A DNA stretch of 64,000 bases from positions 6,448,001-6,512,000 of the forward strand of contig JADKAF010000001.1 of the NCBI GenBank assembly GCA_016719295.1, written 5' to 3'. The notes under the pieces are model-generated. The model saw only the letters and a list, made by a program, of their open reading frames with translations. It was not told the DNA's origin and did not search any database. The translations under genes were made by a program, and so were the position numbers. Position 1 is the first letter of the stretch; each line of letters opens with the position of its first letter. This stretch comes from Planctomycetota bacterium (GTDB taxonomy: Bacteria; Planctomycetota; UBA1135; JADKAF01). Of the stretch, positions 17,381-26,228 are shown one piece after another.

Positions 17381-18511
17381 TCAGACCCGGTCGCGAGCGG
17401 CGAGCGCCTCTTGCCATTGCGCTCTCACGGCGGCGGCCGTAGCGGCCCACGTGCGCGCGGTCGCATTCGCTCGGCCGCGAGCGATCAGGCCGCTGCGCTG
17501 CCGCTCGTCGGTCGCGATCACGACGATGGCCAGGGCCGCGGCGTCCACGTCGTCGACGCGCGCGAAGAGCGCCGCCCCGCCGCTGGTCTCGACCAGGGCG
17601 TCGATGTGGCTGGCGATCACCGGAACCCCCGCGGCTTGCGCCTCGAGCACGGGCAGTCCGAAGCCCTCCGAGCGCGAGAGGAAGAGCAGCGCGAGAGCTC
17701 CGGCCACGAGGCTCGGCAGCTCGTCGTCCGGAACGTAGCCCGCGATGCGCACGCAGCCCGCGAGCCCGCGCACCTCGATGGCGCGAGCGAGCTCTTCCGC
17801 AGCGGACCCCGCGGGACCGGCGAAGACGAGGCGGAGCGGCGTGCGCAGCCGCTCGCGCGCCGCCGCGAAGGCGGCGAGCGCGGTGAGGGGATCCTTCTTC
17901 GCGCGGAGCGTTCCGAGGACGAGCAGGTAGGGCTCGGGGCCGCCGACGAGTGCTGCGCGTCGCTCCTGGCTCGAGGGCACGCACGTGGCGAAGGCGAACG
18001 AGACGCCGAGGGGCACGCATACGGCCCGCGGCGCCGCGCGCGGATGGCGCGCGACGAAACGCGCGAGCGTCGTCTCGGAGTCGCAGAGCACGCGATCGGC
18101 GCGAGTCGCGAGGCGCAGGCGCGCGCGTTGGATCAAGCGGCCCTCGCCATCGCGCGCCCCGAGTTCCTTCTCGGCGAGCGCGATCTCGTGGACCGTCGCG
18201 ACGCGCGCGCAGCGCACGAAGAGCGGGAACGCCGTCACCGGTGAGTGCCAGAGATCGATCGCGGCGCGTCGAGCGCCGCGCGGCGCCGCGAGCTCGCGCC
18301 AGAGACGCCGCGGGAAGCACCGCGGGAGCGCAAGGAGCTCCGCCTCCCTCGCCGCGGCGCGCGCTCTCTCGGGGATCGCTCCCGGAGCCACGAGCACGAG
18401 CTCCTCACCCCCGGCGCTCTGCGCGAGCGCGCGGAGCAGCTCCTCGGCGGCGCGCGCCACGCCCGTCGGCTCGCGCTCGTCGAGCACGCTGACATCGAAT
18501 GCCACACGCAT
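17381..18511 (-). CDS. GT4-type glycosyltransferase
   Basis: ATG 18511 gives 376 residues and overlaps the preceding gene's stop by one base (TGATG). The N-terminal Rossmann half has the acceptor-side motif GVARAAEELLRAL and WHSP. The C-terminal half has the donor-binding strand PYLLVLGTLRAKKDP and the E-x7-E motif region SRSEGFGLPVLEAQAAGVPV, diagnostic of GT-B family 4 enzymes. It would transfer a sugar from a nucleotide donor to a growing glycan in the cytoplasm. It is the last gene of a three-gene operon with another GT4 enzyme and a flippase, so a surface polysaccharide role is inferred. Confidence 0.92.
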   Translation of the reverse strand: MRVAFDVSVLDEREPTGVARAAEELLRALAQSAGGEELVLVAPGAIPERARAAAREAELLALPRCFPRRLWRELAAPRGARRAAIDLWHSPVTAFPLFVRCARVATVHEIALAEKELGARDGEGRLIQRARLRLATRADRVLCDSETTLARFVARHPRAAPRAVCVPLGVSFAFATCVPSSQERRAALVGGPEPYLLVLGTLRAKKDPLTALAAFAAARERLRTPLRLVFAGPAGSAAEELARAIEVRGLAGCVRIAGYVPDDELPSLVAGALALLFLSRSEGFGLPVLEAQAAGVPVIASHIDALVETSGGAALFARVDDVDAAALAIVVIATDERQRSGLIARGRANATARTWAATAAAVRAQWQEALAARDRV

Positions 18512-19674
18512 CACGGCGCGCCTCCGCCGCGCGCGGCCTCGCGCCAGAGCTCGAGGTGCGCGAGCGCCGCGTCCCGCCAGCGGAAGCTCGCCGCGCGCGC
18601 GCGGCCGCGCTGCGCGAGCTCCTCGCGGGCGGCGGGGTCGCTCGCCAGCGCGCGCAGCGCTTCGAAGAGCTCGTCCGTGGAGCGCGGATCGACGAGCCGC
18701 GCCGCGTCGGCGCAGACCTCCTCCGTCGCTCCGCCGCGCGAGCTCAGCACCGGCACGCCGAGCTCCATCGCCTCGACGAGCGGCAAGCCGAAGCCCTCCT
18801 GCAGCGCCGCGTAGAGCAGGAGGTCCGCGTCGCAGAGGAGTGCTAGCGCCGCGCGATCGGCGAGGCCGCGCGTCTCGAGGCGCACGGCTCGGCGCGCCGG
18901 GCTGCGCTCGAGCGCCGCGAGGAACGGCTCGTCGAGCCACCCGCGGCGGCCGATCACGGTCCAGCGCGCGTGCGGGAGCTCGCGGAGCAGGCGCTCGAAG
19001 GCGTGCAGGCAGCGCAGGTGGTTCTTGCGCGGCTCGAGCGTGCCGAGCGTCGCGATGTGGAAGCGGTCGCGCCGAGGAGAGAGCGCGACTCGCGGTGCTG
19101 TTCCGCCGAGGATCCGGTGCACGTGATCGGCGCCGTGCGGGATGACGCGGATCGCGTCGTGGGCGACGCCTAGCAGCCGTGACAGCTCGCGCGCCGTGGC
19201 GTGGCTCGGCGTCGCGATCCGGCGCGCGCCGGTTGCGATCGCGCGCGCGACGTTCTCCAGCAGCTCCGCGCGTCGCTCGCCGTGGAACGCGCGATCGGCG
19301 AGGAACGAGAGGTCGTGGATCGTCGCGACGCGCGGCAGCTCGGGCAGCGGCGGCGCGACGTAGTCGGTGGTGTGCAGCAAGTCGAGCTTCGCGAGCGCTC
19401 GCGGCGGGCCCAGCTTGCGGAGGATCCAGCTCGAGAGGCGGGCGGGGACGCGGGGCGCACGGAGCTTAATCCACGGCGCGCGCAGCGGCTCCGGATCACC
19501 TTCCTCGCGCGCCGCGCGGCGCAGGCAGTCGCCGTAGAGCACGAGCTTGAGATCGCTCGGCGCGGGCTCGAGCGCATCGAGAGCCGCGACGAGCTCGCGC
19601 ACGCTGCGGGCGATCCCCGCGCGGCTCCAGAGGGCCGGACGATAGTCGAGCGCGATGCGAAGCGGAGCGCTCAT
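18511..19674 (-). CDS. GT4-type glycosyltransferase
   Basis: ATG 19674 gives 387 residues. The sequence has the GT4 features ATIHDLSFLADRAFHG, the donor-site strand IATLGTLEPRKNH and the E-x7-E stretch LQEGFGLPLVEAMELGVPV. It is related in layout to the next gene, but the two are clearly different proteins. It overlaps the flippase gene upstream by 4 bases and the second glycosyltransferase downstream by one base, so the three are co-translated. The sugar specificity cannot be read from sequence. Confidence 0.92.
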   Translation of the reverse strand: MSAPLRIALDYRPALWSRAGIARSVRELVAALDALEPAPSDLKLVLYGDCLRRAAREEGDPEPLRAPWIKLRAPRVPARLSSWILRKLGPPRALAKLDLLHTTDYVAPPLPELPRVATIHDLSFLADRAFHGERRAELLENVARAIATGARRIATPSHATARELSRLLGVAHDAIRVIPHGADHVHRILGGTAPRVALSPRRDRFHIATLGTLEPRKNHLRCLHAFERLLRELPHARWTVIGRRGWLDEPFLAALERSPARRAVRLETRGLADRAALALLCDADLLLYAALQEGFGLPLVEAMELGVPVLSSRGGATEEVCADAARLVDPRSTDELFEALRALASDPAAREELAQRGRARAASFRWRDAALAHLELWREAARGGGAP

Positions 19675-20942
19675 CGCCTGCCTCCCTTCCGCACCGCGGC
19701 GAACGCCAGCGCGAGCACGGCGAGCTCGGTCGCGCTGGTCGCGGCGGCTGCGCCGAGCGCGCCGTAGAGCGGGATCCACCACAGCACGAGGAGGAGGTTC
19801 AGCGCTAGCGCCGCGAAGGAGATCCCCGCGATCGCGCGGCTGCGCTTCGCGGCGGTGAGGCGCGTCAGCAGCCACGCGGATACGTGGATCGCGGCGATCG
19901 CGGGGGCCAGCGCGCACAACGCGGGAGCGGCCACGAGGTAGGCGTCGCCGAATGCGAGCGCGAGCAAGGTCGACGAGCCCAGGGCGACGCCGAGCGCGAG
20001 CAAGGCGCCGAAGAGCGCGAGCCCGCGGCCGACGCGCACGAGCTCCGCCGAGGGGGCTCCGCCGCGTGCGGCGAAGAGCGGCAGCGCGCTCGCGCTGGCG
20101 TAGGTGGCGACGAGCAGCGCCACGTTGAACAAGCGATAAGCCGCGTGATAGCCGCCGGCTTCGCTCTCGGGCGCGAGCCAGCGCACGAGCAGCGCGTCGA
20201 TCCAGAAGTACGCCGTGCGCGCGAGCGCCGCGGCGCCGAGCGCCGCCGCCTCGGCGAGCCAGGGGCCGAGCGGGAGCTCGATGCGTTCCTCGGAGCTCAC
20301 ACGAGGTGCGGCGCACCAGGCGATCGTCGCGCTCGCGACCGCGCCGACACCGAAGGCGCAGAGATAGGAGCCCGGAGCGCTGTCGCCGCGGGAGTAGAGG
20401 AAGGCGACGAGCAGCGCCACCAGCCAGGCGCCGGCCCCGCGCGCGCCTGCGATCGCGCGGAAGCGCAGCTCGCGGTGGAGCGGCAGCGTGGCCGGCGCGA
20501 GCAGGTGCGCTCCCAGGCTGGCGCTCGCGATCAGCGCGAAGGGAGTGAACGAGGGCTCGTCGTGCAGCGCGATCCAGAGGACCACCGCGAGCGAGGGCAG
20601 CAGGAGCGCCGCGCGCAGCGCGTGAGCTCGGCGAATCGCGCTCGCGCCGACGCGCGGATCCGCGGAGAACGCGCGGAGGCTCGCGCTCATGGAGCCGCCG
20701 TCGATGGCCACGTCGAGGATCGCCCAGAGCGCGAGGTACGCCCCCAGGGCAGCGAAGCTCTCCGGAGACAGAGCGCGCGCGGCGAGCGCGAGAGCGACGA
20801 AGGTCGCGGTGGCGCTGGCGGCGCGCCCGAGCACTTGCTGCGCCGTGCCGAGCACGAGTCGCGTCGCCGGAGCGCGCTGCATCGTCGTTGCCGGTTCGCG
20901 GAGCAGGGGAAGGAGTCCTCGGGTCAGCGTGAGAGCCGGCAT
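19671..20942 (-). CDS. polysaccharide flippase-like membrane protein (Wzx/MATE-like)
   Basis: ATG 20942 gives 423 residues; ATG 20882 is an alternative and no clear ribosome-binding site decides. About twelve hydrophobic helices are spread along the whole length in the pattern of polysaccharide biosynthesis exporters. AAALGAAALARTAYFWIDAL and the following segment look like the central conserved region. It is the first gene of the operon with two glycosyltransferases, consistent with moving a lipid-linked glycan across the inner membrane. The 275-base gap to the divergent SxtJ-like gene probably holds both promoters, but I could not pick out convincing -35/-10 boxes. Confidence 0.8.
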   Translation of the reverse strand: MPALTLTRGLLPLLREPATTMQRAPATRLVLGTAQQVLGRAASATATFVALALAARALSPESFAALGAYLALWAILDVAIDGGSMSASLRAFSADPRVGASAIRRAHALRAALLLPSLAVVLWIALHDEPSFTPFALIASASLGAHLLAPATLPLHRELRFRAIAGARGAGAWLVALLVAFLYSRGDSAPGSYLCAFGVGAVASATIAWCAAPRVSSEERIELPLGPWLAEAAALGAAALARTAYFWIDALLVRWLAPESEAGGYHAAYRLFNVALLVATYASASALPLFAARGGAPSAELVRVGRGLALFGALLALGVALGSSTLLALAFGDAYLVAAPALCALAPAIAAIHVSAWLLTRLTAAKRSRAIAGISFAALALNLLLVLWWIPLYGALGAAAATSATELAVLALAFAAVRKGGRR

Positions 20943-21217
20943 CCTAGTCCGAGGGGGGCGTCGCGGTCCCGCGCTCTTCGAGAGCGGGCGCGAGCCGCTC
21001 CGCACCCTCGTTCGCAGTGGCTCGGGTGGGCTCCGGGGTCGGTCGACGACATCTGCCGCGCGAGAGGCATCGTGAAACCTGGGGCAATTCCTTCTCACTC
21101 GTTCGCCCGTGTGGCCGATGCAAGAAGCGGCAGATACCCTTCTCCGCCCTCCGCGGAGCCGAACGCACGACCTGCGTTTCGGCCTGTGCGCCGTTCCCTA
21201 CTCGACGAGCTCCCTCG

Positions 21218-21433
21218 ATGCCCCCGGCTCTGCGTCACTTCCTCGAGCGCTTCGGCGACCTGGTCTCGCGCTGGCTCCTCAGCGCGATCTACCTCGTGCT
21301 GGTCGCGCCGATCGGCCTTTGCTTCCGCTTCTTCGGTGACCCGCTCGGGATCCGCGCCTGGCGCGGCACCTCCTTCGTCCCGTGGAAGAAGGGCAACACG
21401 ACTCTCCGCGAAGCCCGGCGTCAGGTGAGCTAG
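21218..21433 (+). CDS. short SxtJ-like membrane protein
   Basis: ATG 21218 gives 71 residues with one hydrophobic helix (WLLSAIYLVLVAPIGLCFRF), followed by FFGDPLGIRAW. That ending resembles the C-terminal part of SxtJ-family proteins that regularly precede carbamoyltransferases, as I remember the family; the usual N-terminal helices are missing. It ends 6 bases before the carbamoyltransferase gene, which supports a functional link. A longer in-frame opening exists upstream but reads as poor coding sequence. It is likely an accessory membrane anchor for the carbamoyltransferase. Confidence 0.7.
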   Translation: MPPALRHFLERFGDLVSRWLLSAIYLVLVAPIGLCFRFFGDPLGIRAWRGTSFVPWKKGNTTLREARRQVS

Positions 21434-21439
21434 CCCGCC

Positions 21440-23185
21440 ATGAACATCCTTGGTCTCTCGTTCTTCTATCACGATGCTGCCGCGGCCTTGCTGAAGGATG
21501 GCGTCCTGGTGGCCGCCGGTGAGGAGGAGCGCTTCTCCCGCAAGAAGCATGACCCCGGCTTCCCGGTGAACGCCGTGCGCTTCTGCCTGGAGCGCGCCGG
21601 GATCCAGGCGCAGGACCTCGATTACGTCGTCTTCTACGAGAAGCCGTTCCTCAAGTTCGAGCGCATCCTCGTCACGAGCTTCGCCACCTTCCCGAAGTCG
21701 ATGGCGGTCTTCCGCGAGTCGATGCTGAAGTGGCTCACCGAGAAGCTCTGGGTGAAGTCGGTGATCGCCGAGAAGCTCGGCATCTCGAAGAAGAAGATCA
21801 TCTTCGCCGACCACCACATGTCGCACGCGGCGTCCGCGTTCTACTGCTCGCCGTTCGAGGAGGCCGCGATCCTCACCGTCGACGGCGCGGGCGAGTGGTC
21901 GACCAGCACGCAGGGCATCGGTCGCGGCACGCAGATCGACATCCAGCGCGAGATGCGCTTCCCGCACTCGATCGGCTTGCTCTACTCCGCCTTCACGGCC
22001 TACTGCGGCTTCGAGGTGAACGAGGGCGAGTACAAGCTGATGGGCATGGCGCCGTACGGCGTCCCGCGCTACGTCGACAAGATCAAGCAGATCGTGCGCA
22101 TCGGCGAGGACGGCTCGCTCTGGCACGACATGTCCTACTTCTCCTATCACTACTCGGCGAGCTCGACGCTGGCGCAGCGCTTCTCGGAGCACTTCGGGAA
22201 GCCGCCGCGCGATCCCAAGGAGCAGGACAAGAGCCTCGATCCCTATTACTGCGACGTCGCCGCGTCCATCCAGGCGGTGACGGAAGAGATCCTGATCAAG
22301 ATGGCGAAGCACCTGCAGAAGACCACGGGGTCGAAGCACCTGTGCATCGCCGGCGGCGTCGGCCTCAACTGCGTCGCCAACGCGAAGATCCTCCGCGATT
22401 GCGGCTTCGACCAGCTCTACGTGCACCCGGCGGCCGGCGATGACGGCGGGGCGGTGGGCGCGGCGCTCTGGGCCTACCACGGCCTGCTCGGGAAGCCCCG
22501 CGGCTTCGTGATGGAGCACGCCTATTGGGGCTCCGAGTACTCGAGCGGTCGCATCCGCGAGTTCCTCGACAAGGCGCAGATCCCGTACGAGGAGATCGGC
22601 GACGAGGGCAAGCTCTGCGAGCGCGTCGCCGACGATCTGCTGCAGGCCAAGGTCTGCGGCTGGTACCAGGGGCGCTTCGAGTGGGGGCCGCGCGCGCTCG
22701 GCGCGCGCTCGATCATCGCCGATGCGGGCCACCCCGACATGAAGGACATCGTCAACTCGAAGATCAAGTTCCGCGAGGCCTTCCGGCCCTTCGCGCCCTC
22801 GGTGCTCACCGAGCGCTGCGAGGAGCTCTTCGAGCTGCCGAATGCGGAGAAGCACTACCCCGCGCGCTTCATGCTCTATGTCGTGCCGGTGAAGGACGCT
22901 TGGAAGGACAAGCTGCCGTCCATCACGCACGTCGATGGCACGGGCCGCGTGCAGTGCGTGCGCAAGGACACCGCGCCGCGCTATTACCGCCTGATCGAGA
23001 CCTTCGGCCAGGCCAGCGGCCGCCCGGTCATCCTCAACACCTCGTTCAACCTGAAGGGCGAGCCGATCGTCGAGACGCCGGCCAACGCCTACGCGACCTT
23101 CATGCGCTCCGGCATGGACTCCCTGATCCTCGGCGACTTCTACATCGACAAGAAGAAGCAGAAGGTGAGCGGAGGTGCGCGATGA
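21440..23185 (+). CDS. carbamoyltransferase (NodU/CmcH family)
   Basis: This 581-residue protein has the N-terminal Kae1-like fold with HDAAAALLKDG and GEEERFSRKKHDPGFP, the metal-binding HHMSHAASAF, and the phosphate-binding VDGAGEW. The C-terminal carbamoyltransferase domain has QGRFEWGPRALGARS and NTSFNLKGEPIV. It would transfer carbamoyl from carbamoyl phosphate via ATP to a hydroxyl on a sugar or natural product. It overlaps the SGNH hydrolase gene by 4 bases and follows the SxtJ-like gene. The adjacent glycosyltransferases suggest carbamoylation of an exported glycan. Confidence 0.95.
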   Translation: MNILGLSFFYHDAAAALLKDGVLVAAGEEERFSRKKHDPGFPVNAVRFCLERAGIQAQDLDYVVFYEKPFLKFERILVTSFATFPKSMAVFRESMLKWLTEKLWVKSVIAEKLGISKKKIIFADHHMSHAASAFYCSPFEEAAILTVDGAGEWSTSTQGIGRGTQIDIQREMRFPHSIGLLYSAFTAYCGFEVNEGEYKLMGMAPYGVPRYVDKIKQIVRIGEDGSLWHDMSYFSYHYSASSTLAQRFSEHFGKPPRDPKEQDKSLDPYYCDVAASIQAVTEEILIKMAKHLQKTTGSKHLCIAGGVGLNCVANAKILRDCGFDQLYVHPAAGDDGGAVGAALWAYHGLLGKPRGFVMEHAYWGSEYSSGRIREFLDKAQIPYEEIGDEGKLCERVADDLLQAKVCGWYQGRFEWGPRALGARSIIADAGHPDMKDIVNSKIKFREAFRPFAPSVLTERCEELFELPNAEKHYPARFMLYVVPVKDAWKDKLPSITHVDGTGRVQCVRKDTAPRYYRLIETFGQASGRPVILNTSFNLKGEPIVETPANAYATFMRSGMDSLILGDFYIDKKKQKVSGGAR

Positions 23186-24774
23186 ATCGCATCCTCGCCT
23201 ATGGCACGAGCCTCCTCGTGCTCGCGCTGATCCTCGAGGTCGGCCTGCGCCTCCTCGGCTTCGGGCCACCGGTGAAGGTCACCGAGGCCGATCCGAAGCG
23301 CGGCTGGCGCAACGTCAGCTCGCAGGAGCTGCGGCGCCAGTCGGCTGAGTTCGATGTGCGCTTTCGCTTCAACTCGCTCGGCCTCCGCGACGACGAGCTC
23401 GGCGCGCGCGCGAGCGGCGAGCGGCGCGTTCTGGTGCTCGGGGATTCCTTCGTCCTCGGCTACACCGTCGCGCGCGAAGATCACTTCGTCGATCTCCTCG
23501 AGGCGCGGCTGAACGCCGGTGCCCCGAGCGGCGTGCGCTACCAAGTGGTGAACGCCGGCGTCGAGGGCTACTCGACCGACCAGGAGCTCCTCTTCCTGGA
23601 GGAGCTCGCGGGCGAGAAGCAGCTCGTCGACGGCAAGCAAGGCGACGCGGTCGTGCTCTGCATGTACCAGAACGACGTCTGGTGGAACGGCCAAGGCGCT
23701 TACGGTGGTGGCAAGAAGCCGCTGCTCGCGCTGCAGGGCACGCCGCCGGTCGCCGATCTCGCCAGCGCGGTCGATCTCGACAACTCGGGCAGCTCGTCGT
23801 GGTGGAAGCGCACGGCCATCGGCTCGCGTTTCACGCCGGCGATGGAAGTGCCGATGGTGAAGGTCGGCGGCGCCGAGGTCTACGCCGAGTGGAGCGTCCT
23901 CGCGACCAACCCACCCGCGGAGACCCAGGCGGCACTGGAGCGGACGACCGCGATCCTGCGTGCGCTGAAGGCGCGCTGCGAAGCGCGCGGGCTCCGCCTC
24001 CTCGTCGCGCTCGTCCCGGACAAGGCGCAAGTGAACGCCGATGCGCGGGCGAACCTGCTCCGTCAGCTCCCCGCGACGGCCAGCTTCGATCCCGCCCGCG
24101 CGACCGAGGCGCTGGCGGCTTGCTGCCGCGCCGCAGGTATCGAAGGCGCGAGCTTGCTCGATCCGCTGCATCCGGCCGAGGGTGAGAAGGCGCGCTTCGT
24201 CGAGGACGGCACCCCTCTGCACTATGTGCAGGACTGGCACTTCTCGCCCGAGGGCTCGCGCCGCTTCGCTACCGCCCTCGCGGAGCGTTTGGCGAGCCCG
24301 AGCTACTTCGCCGATCTCGATCGCGCGAAGGCGCTCGCGGCCGACGCACCGCTCGCGCCGATGCCTGCCAGCGCACCGCTCTGGCCGTGGATCCTCGGTG
24401 GACTCTGGCTGCTCATCTCCTTCGGCTATGCGCGCAGCTACCGCGACGAGCCGGCCTGGCAAGCGCCGCTCAAGGTCGGCGCGCTGCTCGGGTTCATCGC
24501 GCTCGTCTTCTGGAGTGTCGGCGCTCTGAGCTCCGCGCTGCCGTACGCGATCGCCTCGCGTCTGCCGATGATCGTGGTGGGGCTGATCCTGCTCGTCGTC
24601 CTCTGGAGCGCGCGGAAGCGCCTTTCCACGGTGCTCGAGCTGATGGGGGCGATGGCCGATCGCGGGCACTGGTACATGGTGCCGCTGCTCGTCGTCCTGC
24701 TCGCGATCGGGACCCTGCTCGTCGCGGCCGCGTCGAATCCCTTCGTCGCGCCGTTCATCTATACGCTGTTCTGA
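23182..24774 (+). CDS. SGNH/GDSL hydrolase-like protein with C-terminal DUF5989-like membrane tail
   Basis: The 530-residue protein starts at ATG 23182 inside the previous stop. An N-terminal membrane anchor (YGTSLLVLALILEVGLRLL) is followed by an SGNH domain: block I VLVLGDSFVLGYT, NAGVEGYSTDQE, and the C-terminal DWHFSPEG with the Asp/His pair. From about residue 395 there are four hydrophobic helices. The last 45 residues (RGHWYMVPLLVVLL and the ending APFIYTLF) look like the DUF5989 family, which is normally a separate small gene beside carbamoyltransferases. The role is probably acyl-group addition or removal on a glycan at the membrane. Confidence 0.85.
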   Translation: MNRILAYGTSLLVLALILEVGLRLLGFGPPVKVTEADPKRGWRNVSSQELRRQSAEFDVRFRFNSLGLRDDELGARASGERRVLVLGDSFVLGYTVAREDHFVDLLEARLNAGAPSGVRYQVVNAGVEGYSTDQELLFLEELAGEKQLVDGKQGDAVVLCMYQNDVWWNGQGAYGGGKKPLLALQGTPPVADLASAVDLDNSGSSSWWKRTAIGSRFTPAMEVPMVKVGGAEVYAEWSVLATNPPAETQAALERTTAILRALKARCEARGLRLLVALVPDKAQVNADARANLLRQLPATASFDPARATEALAACCRAAGIEGASLLDPLHPAEGEKARFVEDGTPLHYVQDWHFSPEGSRRFATALAERLASPSYFADLDRAKALAADAPLAPMPASAPLWPWILGGLWLLISFGYARSYRDEPAWQAPLKVGALLGFIALVFWSVGALSSALPYAIASRLPMIVVGLILLVVLWSARKRLSTVLELMGAMADRGHWYMVPLLVVLLAIGTLLVAAASNPFVAPFIYTLF

Positions 24775-24874
24775 GAGCGGCTTCGAGCGGACCGGAGTGC
24801 CGCTCGAGCAGCTCGGCTAGACTTGGGACCGCGCCGCGCGTGGCGTCTCTCTCGCGACGCGAGGCGCGGTCTCG

Positions 24875-26074
24875 ATGCACGCCTGGGCACTTCTCCTCCC
24901 GCTCGTGGTTCCCGCGCACGAGAGTGCGGTGCGTTCGGATGGCGAGCAGCGCTTCGCGTTGCCGAACGGCCTCGTCGTCCTCCTTGCGCCCGACTCCTCG
25001 GCCGAGCTCGCCGTGGTGATGCTCGGAGTGAAGGCCGGCGTCCTCGACGAGGCGGAGGGGCGGAACGGGCTCGCGCATCTCAGCGAGCATCTCTTCCTCC
25101 ACGGCGGGACGCAGAGCGCTCCGGCGGGAGAGGCCTTCGCCAAGCTGGGGGAGGGTGGGCCGACCGGGCAGCCGTTCACCGACGTGAACGCGGAGACGCT
25201 GCAGAGTCTCAGCTACTTCTATGCGCTGCGCCGAGCCCACGAGGTCGCGCTACCGCTCCAGCTCTTCGCCGAGAAGCTCCAGGGCGTCGTCTTCGACGAC
25301 GCATTGCTGGAGATCGAGCGCGCCAAGGCCGCGAGCGAGATCGATGGGGTGGAGCGCATGCTCGCGGGGAACGCCGCGCTGCGCACGCAGCTGCGCCTCC
25401 TCTCGCGGCGTCCGAAGGCGGGAACGCTGCCCGAGCTCCGCGCGGTGAAGGGCGATGAGATCCGCACCTTCCTCGCGAGCCACTACCGTCCGGAGCGCTG
25501 CGTCTTGCTCGTCTCCGGAGCCTTCGATCCGGAGAGCACCCGGAAGGAGATCGAGTCGCGCTTCGGCGCGCTGCGCGCGGTTGCCGCCGAAGCGCTCGCC
25601 GAGGTCGAGGATCGCGCGAGCGACGGCGGGGTGCTCTGGCGCGCGCCGGAAGGGGCGCTCGCGGGCGCGGATCCCGCGTTGTGCGCCGTGCTCGCCGCGG
25701 CCTGGCAGCGCGCGCTGCGGGAGACCAAGAAACGCGCGTTCGTCGAACTCTCGCCTTCGGGAGCGCTGCGAGCTTGGATCGAAGGCGAGGATGCCGCGGT
25801 GCTCACCTCGACGCGGGAGGCGCTCCGCGCTCCGCTCGCGGAGCGCGAGTGGAAGCGCGCGTTGAAGGACGCCGGCGCGGAGGCCCGCCAGCAGAAGTCG
25901 TTCGCGGCGCAGGCCATCCCGACCTTGCCCCAGCGCTCGCAGCGGCTCCTCGCGCATGCGCAGCGCGCGATCTACCGCCTGCGCTTCGAGATCGAAGGGG
26001 GCGAGGCCTTGCTCGAGCGCTTGGGCACCTTGACTCCCGAGCAGCTCGCCGAGCTCGTCGCGTCGATCCCATAG
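24875..26074 (+). CDS. M16 (insulinase-like) metallopeptidase
   Basis: The 399-residue protein begins with a short hydrophobic stretch that may be a signal peptide. The inverted zinc motif is complete: HLSEH within GLAHLSEHLFLHGG, about residues 67-71, with a downstream Glu-rich helix (LLEIERAKAASEID) supplying the third ligand. The length fits one M16A/B half plus part of the inactive half; M16 enzymes commonly need a second half, and no partner gene is adjacent. It is probably periplasmic. Its start lies directly after a GC-rich potential hairpin at 24827-24871. It is followed after 154 bases by the DUF3300 gene. Confidence 0.88.
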   Translation: MHAWALLLPLVVPAHESAVRSDGEQRFALPNGLVVLLAPDSSAELAVVMLGVKAGVLDEAEGRNGLAHLSEHLFLHGGTQSAPAGEAFAKLGEGGPTGQPFTDVNAETLQSLSYFYALRRAHEVALPLQLFAEKLQGVVFDDALLEIERAKAASEIDGVERMLAGNAALRTQLRLLSRRPKAGTLPELRAVKGDEIRTFLASHYRPERCVLLVSGAFDPESTRKEIESRFGALRAVAAEALAEVEDRASDGGVLWRAPEGALAGADPALCAVLAAAWQRALRETKKRAFVELSPSGALRAWIEGEDAAVLTSTREALRAPLAEREWKRALKDAGAEARQQKSFAAQAIPTLPQRSQRLLAHAQRAIYRLRFEIEGGEALLERLGTLTPEQLAELVASIP

Positions 26075-26228
26075 ATGCCACCGCGGGGATCGGCATCGCA
26101 TCGCGCGACGGTCGGGAGTTCGCCGGGCGCGGGAGATATGCGCAATGGGAGATGGCGATCGCTGCCGCGCTGCGTAGGATTCCCGCGGCCCTCTCCTACC
26201 GCGCTCGCTTCCAGAAGCGGAGTTCCTC

